Origin: Desulfovibrio sp. 86 | GTDB lineage: Bacteria; Desulfobacterota; Desulfovibrionia; Desulfovibrionales; Desulfovibrionaceae | Length of the DNA stretch: 64,000 nt | Direction: 5' to 3' | Assembly: GCF_902702915.1 (NCBI RefSeq) | Contig: NZ_LR738849.1 | Span: forward strand, 1,798,001 to 1,862,000 | In this document: one piece after another, positions 16,275 to 24,866 of the stretch | How positions within the stretch are numbered: the first letter of the stretch is position 1 | Layout: each line of letters begins with the position of its first letter | Position numbers and translations under genes: made by a program | Notes under the pieces: model-generated | Told to the model about the DNA's origin: nothing | Seen by the model: only the letters and a program-made list of their open reading frames with translations | Databases searched by the model: none

Positions 16275-16793
16275 TCAGGCTTTGGCGATTTCAATCTTTT
16301 TCACTTCCGGCAAGGCTTCAGCCTTGCGGGGAATGGTTATGCGCAGCACGCCGTTTTTATGGCTGGCGCTTATGCCGTTTATGTCCACATCTTCCGGCAG
16401 GCCCAAAATCCGCCGGAAAGAGCCGAACACCCGTTCCGCCACGCAGCAATTTTCATTTTCTTCCGTCGTTTCACGCTTTTTTTCGCCGCTGATGACAAGC
16501 TCGCGATCTTTCACGGAAACATCCACGTTTTCAGGTTCCACGCCCGGCAACTCCACGTTGAGGACATAGGCTTTTTCATCGCCGGTCATGTCCATGCTGG
16601 GCATGAGGGCCTCGTCCTCTTTCGGCCGCTGCCAGTCTCCCCGCATGCTGTCCCAAGGTGTCAGCATGCCCTGAAACAAGCCCTGGAAAAACCTGTCAAT
16701 GTCATCGATTTTATGGCCCGTCCCTTCGCGTTGACGCAGTGCTTCGCGCGGTACAAACCATCGGCTGGGTATAAGACGCAGGTTGTTACGCAT
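16275..16793 (-). CDS. Small heat-shock protein, Hsp20/alpha-crystallin family
   Basis: 172 aa from the ATG at 16793 (AGGAGG nine bases upstream; the frame extends further but without a ribosome site). The alpha-crystallin domain covers about residues 65-165: AYVLNVELPGVEPENVDVSVKD, LVISGEKK, FRRILGLPEDVD and GVLRITIPR with the C-terminal anchor PRKAEALPEVKKIEI. ATP-independent holdase in the cytoplasm. It stands alone between two oppositely oriented flagellin genes. An imperfect palindrome lies just upstream in an AT-rich promoter region. Confidence 0.93.
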   Translation of the reverse strand: MRNNLRLIPSRWFVPREALRQREGTGHKIDDIDRFFQGLFQGMLTPWDSMRGDWQRPKEDEALMPSMDMTGDEKAYVLNVELPGVEPENVDVSVKDRELVISGEKKRETTEENENCCVAERVFGSFRRILGLPEDVDINGISASHKNGVLRITIPRKAEALPEVKKIEIAKA

Positions 16794-16815
16794 GATGCAA
16801 AACCTCCTGTGGAAA

Positions 16816-16844
16816 AAGTTATATCTGTAAGATAAATATAACTT
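16816..16844. promoter_or_regulatory. AT-rich inverted repeat upstream of hsp20
   Basis: Arms AAGTTATAT and ATATAACTT separated by 11 bases, 23 bases before the hsp20 start. Position suits an operator or an RNA thermometer-like leader. It is not a CIRCE element. Confidence 0.4.
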
Positions 16845-16941
16845 TATATATGTCAAGACCGTGTTGAAAACTTTTTGAAAAAGTGTGCGGCAGCCGACAG
16901 GGCGGCCTGACAATAATTTGACTTTACCGGGTATCCACCAC

Positions 16942-16957
16942 TGGCATGATTCCTGCT
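16942..16957 (+). promoter_or_regulatory. Possible sigma-54 promoter upstream of flagellin 2
   Basis: TGGCATGATTCCTGCT has the GG and GC at exact -24/-12 spacing; mismatches at the sixth and twelfth positions. It would give a leader of about 210 bases before the ATG at 17183. I saw no sigma-28 site here, unlike flagellin 1. Confidence 0.4.
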
Positions 16958-17182
16958 TTAGCACATGCGCAGGTTAGGGGGGCAGTTTTTACCTCGCGGC
17001 CACGAATTCCGCAGGAAACAAAAGGCCCATGTGATTGGGGACCCGCCCGCATCAATACGGGACGGGGTTAACAGGTATAACCATCATCCGTTCGTTACTC
17101 GAACATTGTGCGGCGGCAGTCCGCAAGGAAGCGGGCGCGCGCAAGCGCCGCCGGGCATGCAGAACATTCAAGGAGGAATGTC

Positions 17183-18090
17183 ATGTATATCAATCACAAT
17201 CAGATGGCCACGCAGGTGGCCAATACGCTGACATCGAACTACGGCAAGCTGTCAACTTCGGTGCAGCGTCTGTCCACGGGTCTGCGCGTCAATTCTGCGG
17301 CTGACGATGCCGCTGGCCTCGCCATTCGCGAGTTGATGCGTACCGACATAGCCGCTCTGCAGCAGGGTGTGCGTAACGCCAACGATGCCATTTCCCTCAT
17401 CCAGACAGCTGACGGCGCTTTGGGCGTCATCGACGAAAAGCTCATCCGCATGAAGGAACTGGCTGAACAGGCCGCCACGGGCACCTATGACTCCACGCAG
17501 CGTCTGATGATCGACTCGGAGTACCAGGCCATGGCTTCGGAAATTACCCGAATTGCCAATGCCACGGACTTCAACGGCCTCAAGCTGCTTGACGGCAGTT
17601 TGTCCAGCGACACCCACAAGGGTACTGGCGGCGGCACAAGCAAGCTTGAGTCGTCCGGCAAGATGAAGATCCACTTCGGCACCATGAACGACTCGGCGGA
17701 AGACTACTACTACATCCAGATCGGCACGAGCACCGCCTCGGCTCTGGGTGTGGGCAACCAGGCTACCGCTCACACTGCCAAGGCTGACGCCCGTACGGTT
17801 TCCACCCAGGAAGCCGCACAGAAGGCCCTGGTGGGGCTCAATGCCGCAGTGGTCTCCAAGGACAAGATCCGTGCTCACTTGGCGCATTGCAGAACAGGCT
17901 GGAAAACACCATCTCCAACCTCACCACCCAGTCCCAGAACCTGCAGGCTGCCGAATCCCGCATTTCCGACGTGGACGTGGCCACGGAAATGACGTCATTC
18001 GTGCGCAACCAGATCCTCACCCAGTCCGCTGTGGCCATGCTTTCGCAGGCCAACAGCATGCCTCAGATGGCCATGAAGCTTATTGGCTAA
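17183..18090 (+). pseudogene. Flagellin (copy 2, one-base frameshift)
   Basis: Starts with AAGGAGG and MYINHNQMATQ, and matches flagellin 1 through DKIRAHL. At about 17878-17880 the sequence reads GCTCACTTGGCG where flagellin 1 has GCTCACCTTGGCG: one C is missing. The original frame then runs to a stop at 17992 with a nonsense tail, while the correct C-terminal domain (QNRLENTISNLTTQSQ to MPQMAMKLIG) continues in another frame to 18090. As written, the product lacks the C-terminal D1/D0 helices and could not polymerise. Either a recent mutation or a sequencing error; the rest of the gene shows no decay. The variable region has a small insertion (KGTGGGTSKLES) relative to copy 1. Confidence 0.88.
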
Positions 18091-18147
18091 CATGGATCGG
18101 CTCAGGCCGGACATGGTTGAGGGCGTGCCTCCGCACGCACACAAATG

Positions 18148-18171
18148 TCCCCGGAGGGCAACCTCCGGGGA
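18148..18171. terminator. Hairpin between flagellin 2 and rimO
   Basis: TCCCCGGAGG/CCTCCGGGGA around GCAA, between two convergent genes. There is no T-run, so termination is inferred from position. Confidence 0.5.
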
Positions 18172-18332
18172 TACTTGCGTACGAAACAGTCCATGCCTGG
18201 GCCCACGGGTGGCCCGCAGCCCACGCCGCCACAGGCTGAAACAATGCGGACAAGACAGCCGCCCGCCAGATGCGGCGAATGTTCAGACATCTGCCCGGCT
18301 GCTCCGGCAGACGGACAAAGAATCTCGCGCGC

Positions 18333-19661
18333 TTATGCCAGGGCCGTCAGGTCATACTCCGTATTTTCAACAATATCGCATTCGACAAGGGCGCCGGGCG
18401 TAACGCCGGGGCCGCTCACATAGGTGATGCCGTCCACCTCCGGCGCCTGAAGCCACACGCGTCCGCTGTGCAGGCCCGGCCATTCGGGATGCGGCGCGTC
18501 CACAAGCACCTGCATGCGGCTGCCCACATGGGCCGCCAGCAGGCGTTCGCTGATGTCCGCCTGTATGTCCATAAGGGTGTCGCGCCGCCACTGTTTTACC
18601 TCGTCAGGTATCTGGTCGGGCAAGGTGGCCGCCAGGGTGCCTTCCTCGGCGTAGTAGGCAAAAACGCCCACATGCTGGAAGGCGCTTTCTTCCACAAAGC
18701 GGCACAGGCTTTCAAAGTGTTCTTCCGTCTCGCCGGGGTAGCCCACAATGAAGGTGGTGCGCAGCGCCGCCTGCGGCAAAATTTGCCGCACGGTATCAAG
18801 CACCCGCCGGGGATTGCCCGCAAAGGGCCGCCCCATGCGGGAAAGCACATCGGGGTGGGCGTGCTGCAAGGGAATATCCAGATAGGGCAGGAGCGGCGCT
18901 CCGGTATCCCTGATAAGTTGCAGCAGTTCCGGGTTTACCCCGGTAGGATAGAGGTACAGGAGGCGCAGCCATGCCAGCCCCTCAAGCCCGACCAGTTTTT
19001 CCAGCAGGGAGGGGAGGCCGTTTTTATAACCAAGATCCGCGCCCCAGGACGTGAGATCCTGGGCCACCAGCGCCAGTTCACGCACGCCCTGTCCAAGCAG
19101 GGCCCGGGCCTCGTCAACTATGTGCTCGGCCGTGAGGGACTTGAGCCCTCCCCTGATGGAAGGAATGGTGCAAAAAGCGCAATTGTGCCTGCATCCCTCG
19201 CCCACCTTGAGCCAGGCGTAGGACGGCCCTGTGGAAAGCAGGCGGCCCCCGCCCGGCACAGACTCCGGCGGACGCGGCAGACCAAGGGCATCCGCCACCA
19301 TGGACGGCCAGAGCGGCAGGACCGCCGTGGGCAGCCACAGATCCACCTCGGGCAGATCTTCAGCCAGTCCTTCCGCTCCATAGCGGCCGACCATACAGCC
19401 GCCCACGACCAGCAGGGGCTTTCTTTTGCAGGAGCCAAGGCGCTGTCCGGCATCCAGGACCGCACGCACGGATTCACGAACCGCAGGGTCGATAAATCCG
19501 CAGGTATTAATAAAGACGAGGTCGGCGCGGCCCATGTGTTCCACATGGTTCACGGGCACGCCCAATGAGCCCAGCAAGCGCTCGCTGTCCACCCTGTTTT
19601 TGGGGCATCCAAGGCTCAGTGACCAGACGTTAAGTTTTTTCAGGCTTGTTTCGTGTGTCAT
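18333..19661 (-). CDS. rimO: Ribosomal protein S12 methylthiotransferase RimO
   Basis: 442 aa, the normal length. The N-terminal UPF0004 domain starts LNVWSLSLGCPKNRVDSE and supplies cluster cysteines (LGCPKN, NTCGFI, GGCMVGRY). The radical-SAM motif is CAFCTIPSIRG (C-x3-C-x2-C within GCRHNCAFC). A TRAM domain occupies the last 65 residues (MQVLVDAPHP, TYVSGPGVTPGALVECDIV). It adds a methylthio group to Asp of S12. GCPKNRVDSE and PSIRGGLKS distinguish RimO from MiaB. Monocistronic, convergent with flagellin 2. Confidence 0.95.
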   Translation of the reverse strand: MTHETSLKKLNVWSLSLGCPKNRVDSERLLGSLGVPVNHVEHMGRADLVFINTCGFIDPAVRESVRAVLDAGQRLGSCKRKPLLVVGGCMVGRYGAEGLAEDLPEVDLWLPTAVLPLWPSMVADALGLPRPPESVPGGGRLLSTGPSYAWLKVGEGCRHNCAFCTIPSIRGGLKSLTAEHIVDEARALLGQGVRELALVAQDLTSWGADLGYKNGLPSLLEKLVGLEGLAWLRLLYLYPTGVNPELLQLIRDTGAPLLPYLDIPLQHAHPDVLSRMGRPFAGNPRRVLDTVRQILPQAALRTTFIVGYPGETEEHFESLCRFVEESAFQHVGVFAYYAEEGTLAATLPDQIPDEVKQWRRDTLMDIQADISERLLAAHVGSRMQVLVDAPHPEWPGLHSGRVWLQAPEVDGITYVSGPGVTPGALVECDIVENTEYDLTALA

Positions 19662-19789
19662 GAAGGGATTCTACAGATGAGGGGACGCCTTGTCACCAGT
19701 ACTGGTCATTTGCATAATACGAACCTAAGTGTTAGGCTATAAGTTAGGAAGTTCTCTCAAGAGCGCCATACCCGGGCAAACATGCAATT

Positions 19790-22042
19790 ATGAAAATCAA
19801 TTTTCTTCAACGCCAACCCGAATTACCCGCCAACAACGCTGGCATGCAGTGCCTTTCCTCTGGTGCAGTGGAAGCGCAGTGCTACTCCAGTGTCTTGCGT
19901 AATGTTTACGACGAAATATACCTGCTTGATTTTGTAAAAGATGAAGCGCGCGTGCTGTATAGGGGCAGCGACGTTTTCCTGCCGCCAACGGAAGGCGTCT
20001 CGCTGTCAAGCCTGTTTGGCGAGGCAGTGGAAGGTCTTGTGCATCCCGACGATACCGAAGCCATGATGCGCTTCTGGGACCCTCTTGCGCGTCATGAACT
20101 CGAGGCGCAGGGGCAACCCTTTGCCACCCTTGATATACGCAGAAAATCCCGTAATCAGGAGTACCGCTGGGTGCGGATCACGGCCTTTCCCATCCACCAG
20201 CCAGGCATAGATCACGTGGTATATCTGGGATGCGTGCAGGATGTGGATGAGCTCAAGCGGGCCTCAAGCATCATCCGTGAAAACGACCTGCTGCAACGCC
20301 AGAAGCTGGACAACCTGCGCTACAAGGCGGTGGTTGACCATACGCGGACCCTGGTGTTCGAATGGCGTGACAACGAACTCAGCTACATCAGCCCGCGCAT
20401 TGCCGAACTGCTGGCTGGCGACTACAACGGGCGCATCCCCTTTGACGTCTGGCGCGAGGACAATGTGCTGTACTCCGGCGACAGCACGGCTTTTGACACC
20501 TGCCTTTCGCGCCTTGCGCTGGGCATACGTTCCGGCGAGATGACCGTTCGCCTGCGCCGCCGCGACGGGCAGTTCATCTGGTGCAAGGTCACCTACACCT
20601 ACCTGTCCGACGACACCCCGGGCGACCGGTACATCGGCACTCTCAATGATGTGGATGCCGTGACCCGCACCGAGCAGGCCCTGCGCCTGCGCGCCGAACT
20701 CGACCCCCTGACCGGCGCGTACAATACCCAGACGTTTTTTGAAAAGGTTGAAGCCGTGCTGCGCGACAACCCGGGCGAGCCCTACGCGGTTTTGCGCTTT
20801 GACGTGGCGGGCTTCAAGGCCATCAACGAGGCCTTCGGCCTGGAGGAGGGCAACCGCCTGCTGCGGGCCATCGCCCGCCTGATCCGCCAGCGCCTCAATC
20901 TTGAAAATGAGGCTTTTGCCCGCCTGACCGCCGATGTGTTCGCCGTGTGCATCACTGGCGACGAAGACAAGATACAGCATTTCATACACGCGCTTTCAAC
21001 AAGGCTCGAACACTATTCCGACACGTTCAGGGTCAAGCTTTTCTTTGGCGTCTGCCCGGTGGAAAACCGCCGCACGCCAGCCCATGTGCTTTGCGACTGG
21101 GCGTACCTGGCGCAAAAAACCATCAAGGGCAGCGACCTTACGAACTACGCCTTTTATGATGATGCCCTGCGCGAACGCCTGCACGGCGAGAGCTATATCA
21201 CCGACCAGATGTACAGCGCGCTGGAGCAGAAGCAGTTCAGGCTCTATCTGCAGCCCAAGGTGGAGATGTCCAGCGGGCGCATCGTCGGGGCCGAATCGCT
21301 CGTGCGCTGGCAGCACCCCCAGGACGGACTCATCCTGCCCGGGCGCTTTGTGCCGCTCTTCGAACGCAATGGCTTTATCGTGCGCATGGATGAATATATC
21401 TGGGACCTCACCTGCCAGAACCTGCGCATGTGGCTGGACAAGGGCTACAAGGCCATGCCCGTGTCGGTCAACGTGTCCCGCCTGCACTTCAACGACGGTA
21501 CCCTGATCGACAAACTGGTGCAGCTGACGGACAAATATCGCCTGCCCCGGCACCTGCTGGAACTGGAACTGACCGAAAGCGCCTTTTTTGACAACGAAAA
21601 AGCGCTTATCCAGTGCATGTACGAGCTTCAGGGCAGGGGCTTCGTTTTTTCCATGGATGACTTTGGCACGGGCTATTCCTCGCTGAGTTCCCTGCGCGAT
21701 CTGCCCTTTAACATCGTCAAGCTGGATCGCACGTTCATCAGCGACGGCACCGACAATGAACGCGGGCAGATCGTGGCCCGCAACACCATTGCCCTGGCCA
21801 AAGACCTGAACATGAAAATCGTGGCAGAAGGCGTTGAAACCCTTGAACATGCCCGCTTTCTCATGTCCTGCGGGTGCAACTGCGCCCAGGGCTTCTACTA
21901 TTCCCAACCTCTGGATGAAGCCACTTTTGAGGTCTTGTCCTTTATTCAGGAAAAAGCCTTCTGGGTTGACGCGCTGCTGGATAAAGACGCCCATGAAAAG
22001 GGGTTGCCCCTCAGCGACGAAAAAACCTTCTGCGACTTTTAG
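19790..22042 (+). CDS. PAS-PAS-GGDEF-EAL protein with degenerate GGDEF (probable c-di-GMP phosphodiesterase)
   Basis: 750 aa, cytoplasmic (no membrane segment seen). Two PAS-like domains (about 35-165 and 175-300). A GGDEF-fold domain (about 305-460) keeps DPLTGAYN but has LTADVF where GGDEF should be, so it is probably inactive or GTP-sensing. The EAL domain (about 480-735) has AESLVRW (E of EAL kept), the metal motif DDFGTGYSS, KLDRTFI and AEGVET, so hydrolysis of c-di-GMP is likely. It sits beside motility genes, which fits a role in swimming/biofilm switching. A family 2 hairpin begins 26 bases after the stop. Confidence 0.92.
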   Translation: MKINFLQRQPELPANNAGMQCLSSGAVEAQCYSSVLRNVYDEIYLLDFVKDEARVLYRGSDVFLPPTEGVSLSSLFGEAVEGLVHPDDTEAMMRFWDPLARHELEAQGQPFATLDIRRKSRNQEYRWVRITAFPIHQPGIDHVVYLGCVQDVDELKRASSIIRENDLLQRQKLDNLRYKAVVDHTRTLVFEWRDNELSYISPRIAELLAGDYNGRIPFDVWREDNVLYSGDSTAFDTCLSRLALGIRSGEMTVRLRRRDGQFIWCKVTYTYLSDDTPGDRYIGTLNDVDAVTRTEQALRLRAELDPLTGAYNTQTFFEKVEAVLRDNPGEPYAVLRFDVAGFKAINEAFGLEEGNRLLRAIARLIRQRLNLENEAFARLTADVFAVCITGDEDKIQHFIHALSTRLEHYSDTFRVKLFFGVCPVENRRTPAHVLCDWAYLAQKTIKGSDLTNYAFYDDALRERLHGESYITDQMYSALEQKQFRLYLQPKVEMSSGRIVGAESLVRWQHPQDGLILPGRFVPLFERNGFIVRMDEYIWDLTCQNLRMWLDKGYKAMPVSVNVSRLHFNDGTLIDKLVQLTDKYRLPRHLLELELTESAFFDNEKALIQCMYELQGRGFVFSMDDFGTGYSSLSSLRDLPFNIVKLDRTFISDGTDNERGQIVARNTIALAKDLNMKIVAEGVETLEHARFLMSCGCNCAQGFYYSQPLDEATFEVLSFIQEKAFWVDALLDKDAHEKGLPLSDEKTFCDF

Positions 22043-22067
22043 CGCTTGTATCCTTAGTTCGTGAAAT

Positions 22068-22403
22068 GCTTTGTGGGGGAGGGACCCTTTTAGACCAGAT
22101 TAACTTTGAAATGTTTCACATTTCAAAGTTGTCATTCAGCCGAAAATGCGATTTGCGTTATCCGTTAGCGGCTCTTTGCCGCTTACCGGTAACGACAGCC
22201 ATCAGTAGGCTGCCCGTTCCATTAACCAATCGCTGTCTTTATCCGTAGCTTCCTTCGTCGCAACGGCTAAAGCTCGGCTGAATCCACGCCACGTTGTGGC
22301 GCGCTGCACTCTCGTGCAGCGTTAGAGCAGTTAACTTTTATCAAAGTTAACTGCTCTAAAAAAGGGTCTCCTCCCCCACGCCCCCACCCCCCAAAACTCT
22401 TAT
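22068..22403. repeat. Family 2 hairpin repeat, split by a 268-bp insertion
   Basis: The left half (GCTTTGTGGGGGAGGGACCC to 22090) and the right half (GGGTCTCCTCCCCC onward to 22403) together make one family 2 copy. Its TTTT-AAAA loop has been opened by an element at 22091-22358. It follows the EAL gene stop in the usual orientation. Confidence 0.85.
22091..22358. repeat. 268-bp family 1-like element with TA ends
   Basis: Ends TAGACCAGATTAACTTTG and, inverted, TAGAGCAGTTAACTTTG. The last 36 bases (22323-22358) are themselves a perfect palindrome with a TAGAGCAG end. No coding capacity. Inserted in the loop of a family 2 repeat. Confidence 0.75.
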
Positions 22404-22463
22404 TGCATTTGAAGCATGCTCCCTTTGGAAAAAGGGAACATGCCCTGACGCTGTACGTGAGTA

Positions 22464-22500
22464 TAGAGCATTTTACCTTTGAAAAAGTGTAAATGCTCTA
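22464..22500. repeat. Short family 1 palindrome
   Basis: Starts TAGAGCATTTTACC and ends AAATGCTCTA, 37 bp. Adjacent CGTTGCACGAGAGTGCAGCG is shared with the flank of the 14619 and 22323 palindromes. Confidence 0.75.
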
Positions 22501-22745
22501 ACGTTGCACGAGAGTGCAGCGTGCGTGGGTTCCGGAAAATTGAACTACGCAGGATTGGCGGATGCGGGAGCAGACGCCCGGCCGCAGAGGCGTAAGCGCT
22601 GTTTATTTGCGCTGTGACGCGCCAATGATGGAGCCGTGTGCGGTGCGAGCGTATTTTTGCGGCGTCGATGCGCGCAGAAGAGACCAGGGGGACGCGTCGG
22701 CCCGGCGGGGCAGCGGCGTCGGCAGATGGGGAGGGGGAACCAGTG

Positions 22746-22774
22746 AAAAAGAGGAGCCAGTATACTGGCTCCTC
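22746..22774 (-). terminator. Terminator of the tRNA-Val/tRNA-Asp unit
   Basis: GAGGAGCCAGTATACTGGCT plus CCTC forms a perfect 12-base-arm palindrome (22751-22774), followed on the minus strand by TTTTT; 11 bases after the tRNA-Asp 3' end. Confidence 0.8.
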
Positions 22775-22784
22775 TTCAACTTTC

Positions 22785-22861
<77 letters not shown>

Positions 22862-22869
22862 GGATTTTG

Positions 22870-22945
22870 TGGTGGGCAGTACAGGACTTGAACCTGTGAC
22901 CCCCGCCGTGTGAAGGCGGTGCTCTACCAGCTGAGCTAACTGCCC
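22870..22945 (-). tRNA. tRNA-Val (CAC)
   Basis: 76 nt with encoded CCA. Acceptor GGGCAGT/ACTGCCC, D-arm TAGCTCAGCTGGTAGAGC, anticodon stem CCGCC/GGCGG with loop TTCACAC (anticodon CAC), T-loop GGTTCAAGTCC. First gene of the pair. Confidence 0.94.
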
Positions 22946-23219
22946 TCCCGGAGACACGTTTCTATGCAAAAGCCCCCTAAGAGTCAAGAGAAAATTATTC
23001 GGTAAAAAAATTTTTACAAAGGAAAAAAATTATCCATATGAAATTATTGAATAATTGTAAAATTCAGCATTCACGGCGTCTTCATTGCCTTGCGCCAGAG
23101 CGGGGTGAGTGCTAGACCCTCCCTTAGCACTTCTTGCGATTGGCTTCTGCTAGCGGGCAAAACACGCAGCTGGAAAGGCCGGAATGATGGAGTGACAGCA
23201 GTTTTTTCGAGGCACTGTA
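22946..23219. other. AT-rich gap holding tRNA and deacetylase promoters
   Basis: The stretch 22990-23065 is strongly A/T-rich. A hairpin AGTGCTA-N10-TAGCACT at 23109-23132 resembles a CIRCE half-site pair in the wrong orientation. Nothing coding is seen. Confidence 0.4.
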
Positions 23220-24335
23220 ATGAACCCCCAATGGATTCGCCGTCTGGCGGTATTTTTTTTCGGACTGGCTTTGTTTGCGGCTCCTGCCGCTGAGGCCCGC
23301 GTTGTGGATGGCAGCGTCATCATGGACCAGCACATGCGTGAAAACCTGTGTGCCCTGACCTTTGACGATGGCCCTTCCACCAACACCCCGCAGTTGCTGG
23401 ACATGCTGAATGAATACGGCATACCGGCCACCTTTTTTCTCCTGGGCAAGCAGGCGGAGCGCTACCCCGACATTGTGCGGCGCATTCTGGCCGAAGGGCA
23501 TGAGGTGGGCAACCATTCCTACTCGCATCCCAACCTGCGTTTGCTTTCACCTGCAAACAAGGCGCACGAAATCGCCCGTACGGACAGCATCCTGCGGTCG
23601 CTTGGGGCCAATCCCACCTTTCTGCGGCCTCCCTATGGGTCTTATGACACGTATACCGTGACCGCAGCCGAAGAGCTGGGCCTGAGCATAATGCTCTGGT
23701 CGCTGGACAGTCGCGACTGGAAAAGCCTGCCCCCCAACTATGCCACGTTGCGCAGCACACGGGGCACCATTTATGCGCCAGGCACCCTGCGCGGCATTTT
23801 TTTGTTTCATGATTCGCATAAACGCACGGTTGATGACCTGCCCCGCATCATCAGCGATCTGCGTGCAGGCGGCTGTCAGCGCTTTGTGACCGTGAGCGAT
23901 TATCTGGACGGTCTGCTTGACCCCGAGCCGGGCATGTTGATGACCCGCCGCACGCAACCCGCCGGTCATCCAGGCAATATGGAGCCGGACGGCCCCACTC
24001 CAGAGGCGACGGCCCGCAAATCCGGCCAGCCCGGCGAAGTCAGGGAGAGTTTTCAGGAACTGCCGCCAGAAAGTTATCCGGCCGGCACCGCCGCCCTTCC
24101 TCTGGCCCGCACCAGCCGTCCCTGGCACGCTGAGGACACTGCGGCAGCAGGGGAGACGCAACGGAACGATCAGGGAGACAGTCAGGCCAGCAGCGCCGAT
24201 GGCGGGCAAATCCGTCTGCCGGTGCAGCAGCCTGCCGAAAGCCCGCTCCGCGCAGCACCGCTGGCCCCTGGCCCCAATTCCAGCCTGCCCGCAGGCGGCA
24301 CAGTTTCTAAATCCGACGGCAGCGCAAAATCTTAG
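23220..24335 (+). CDS. Secreted polysaccharide deacetylase (NodB-homology, CE4)
   Basis: 371 aa. Signal peptide at residues 1-26 (RR, hydrophobic core, AEA). The NodB domain (about 42-235) carries all five CE4 motifs: TFDDGPS, HSYSHP (HxxxH metal ligands), RPPYGS, DSRDW and FLFHDS. It is a zinc-dependent deacetylase acting on a cell-wall or surface N-acetylated glycan in the periplasm. The last 120 residues are low-complexity, rich in Pro/Ala/Gln and probably disordered. The stop codon TAG at 24333-24335 coincides with the TA boundary of a family 1 repeat; the same stop would exist without the insertion. GAGG lies seven bases before the start. Confidence 0.92.
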   Translation: MNPQWIRRLAVFFFGLALFAAPAAEARVVDGSVIMDQHMRENLCALTFDDGPSTNTPQLLDMLNEYGIPATFFLLGKQAERYPDIVRRILAEGHEVGNHSYSHPNLRLLSPANKAHEIARTDSILRSLGANPTFLRPPYGSYDTYTVTAAEELGLSIMLWSLDSRDWKSLPPNYATLRSTRGTIYAPGTLRGIFLFHDSHKRTVDDLPRIISDLRAGGCQRFVTVSDYLDGLLDPEPGMLMTRRTQPAGHPGNMEPDGPTPEATARKSGQPGEVRESFQELPPESYPAGTAALPLARTSRPWHAEDTAAAGETQRNDQGDSQASSADGGQIRLPVQQPAESPLRAAPLAPGPNSSLPAGGTVSKSDGSAKS

Positions 24336-24458
24336 AGCATTTAACACTTGAAATGCTCGCGTACGGCAGGCAAAAGCCCGCCTACTCGCATTTCGTGGCA
24401 AGGATTTTCAGAAAAATCCTTGCAGAGCATTTACTCATTTCATTCGTAAACTGCTCTA
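24333..24458 (-). repeat. MITE-like repeat, family 1, copy C
   Basis: 126 bp, inverted relative to copy A, bounded by TA, and overlapping the stop codon of the deacetylase gene. Confidence 0.9.
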
Positions 24459-24597
24459 GACAGCGTCGTCACGAGCGCCTTTTCTGGTATTTCTGCGTCG
24501 AACTTCGCCGTGATATGACTGAAAATTCATCTCGTGGCGACACTGTCCAGATTCTACCTTTAAAAAAGTCTCCCAAAGCGCAAACGAAAAATGAACG

Positions 24598-24644
24598 ACC
24601 GCCCTTTGCAGGTCTGTCCCCTATGGGGCAGACCTGCAAAGGGC
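24598..24644. terminator. Very long perfect hairpin with a GGTCTG core
   Basis: Arms ACCGCCCTTTGCAGGTCTG and its exact complement CAGACCTGCAAAGGGCGGT (19 bases each), extended by CCCC/GGGG to a TAT loop. It stands between convergent deacetylase and Dyp peroxidase genes and probably ends transcription or stabilises RNA. No T-run directly follows. Confidence 0.55.
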
Positions 24645-24772
24645 GGTTCTGTATTTTCGGGGCTTTTTCGGGTCGCCGCGGCTGGCTGGCGCGCAGGTGT
24701 TTGCCGTGAAGGCCCTGCTTGCGGCCCCGTGTCCCGAATTTGGCTACCCCCTTGTAACCCACTGAAACGCAT

Positions 24773-24842
24773 ATAAGAGTTTTAGGGGGAGGGGGTGTGG
24801 GGGAGGAGACCCTTTTGCAAAAGGGTCCCTCCCCCACAAAGC
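24773..24842 (-). repeat. Family 2 hairpin repeat behind the Dyp peroxidase gene
   Basis: 70 bp. On the gene strand it runs GCTTTGTGGGGGAGGGACCC, TTTTGCAAAA, GGGTCTCCTCCCCC, then a C-rich tail to AAAACTCTTAT. The stem would be a strong terminator. It begins 24 bases after the stop. Confidence 0.88.
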
Positions 24843-24866
24843 TTTTCCCCTACAAAGCCTTTTGCT

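Noticed and set aside
23109..23132. Possible CIRCE heat-shock operator
   Set aside because: CIRCE is TTAGCACTC-N9-GAGTGCTAA; here the half-sites are in the opposite order (GAGTGCTA first) with different spacing, and the following gene is a deacetylase.
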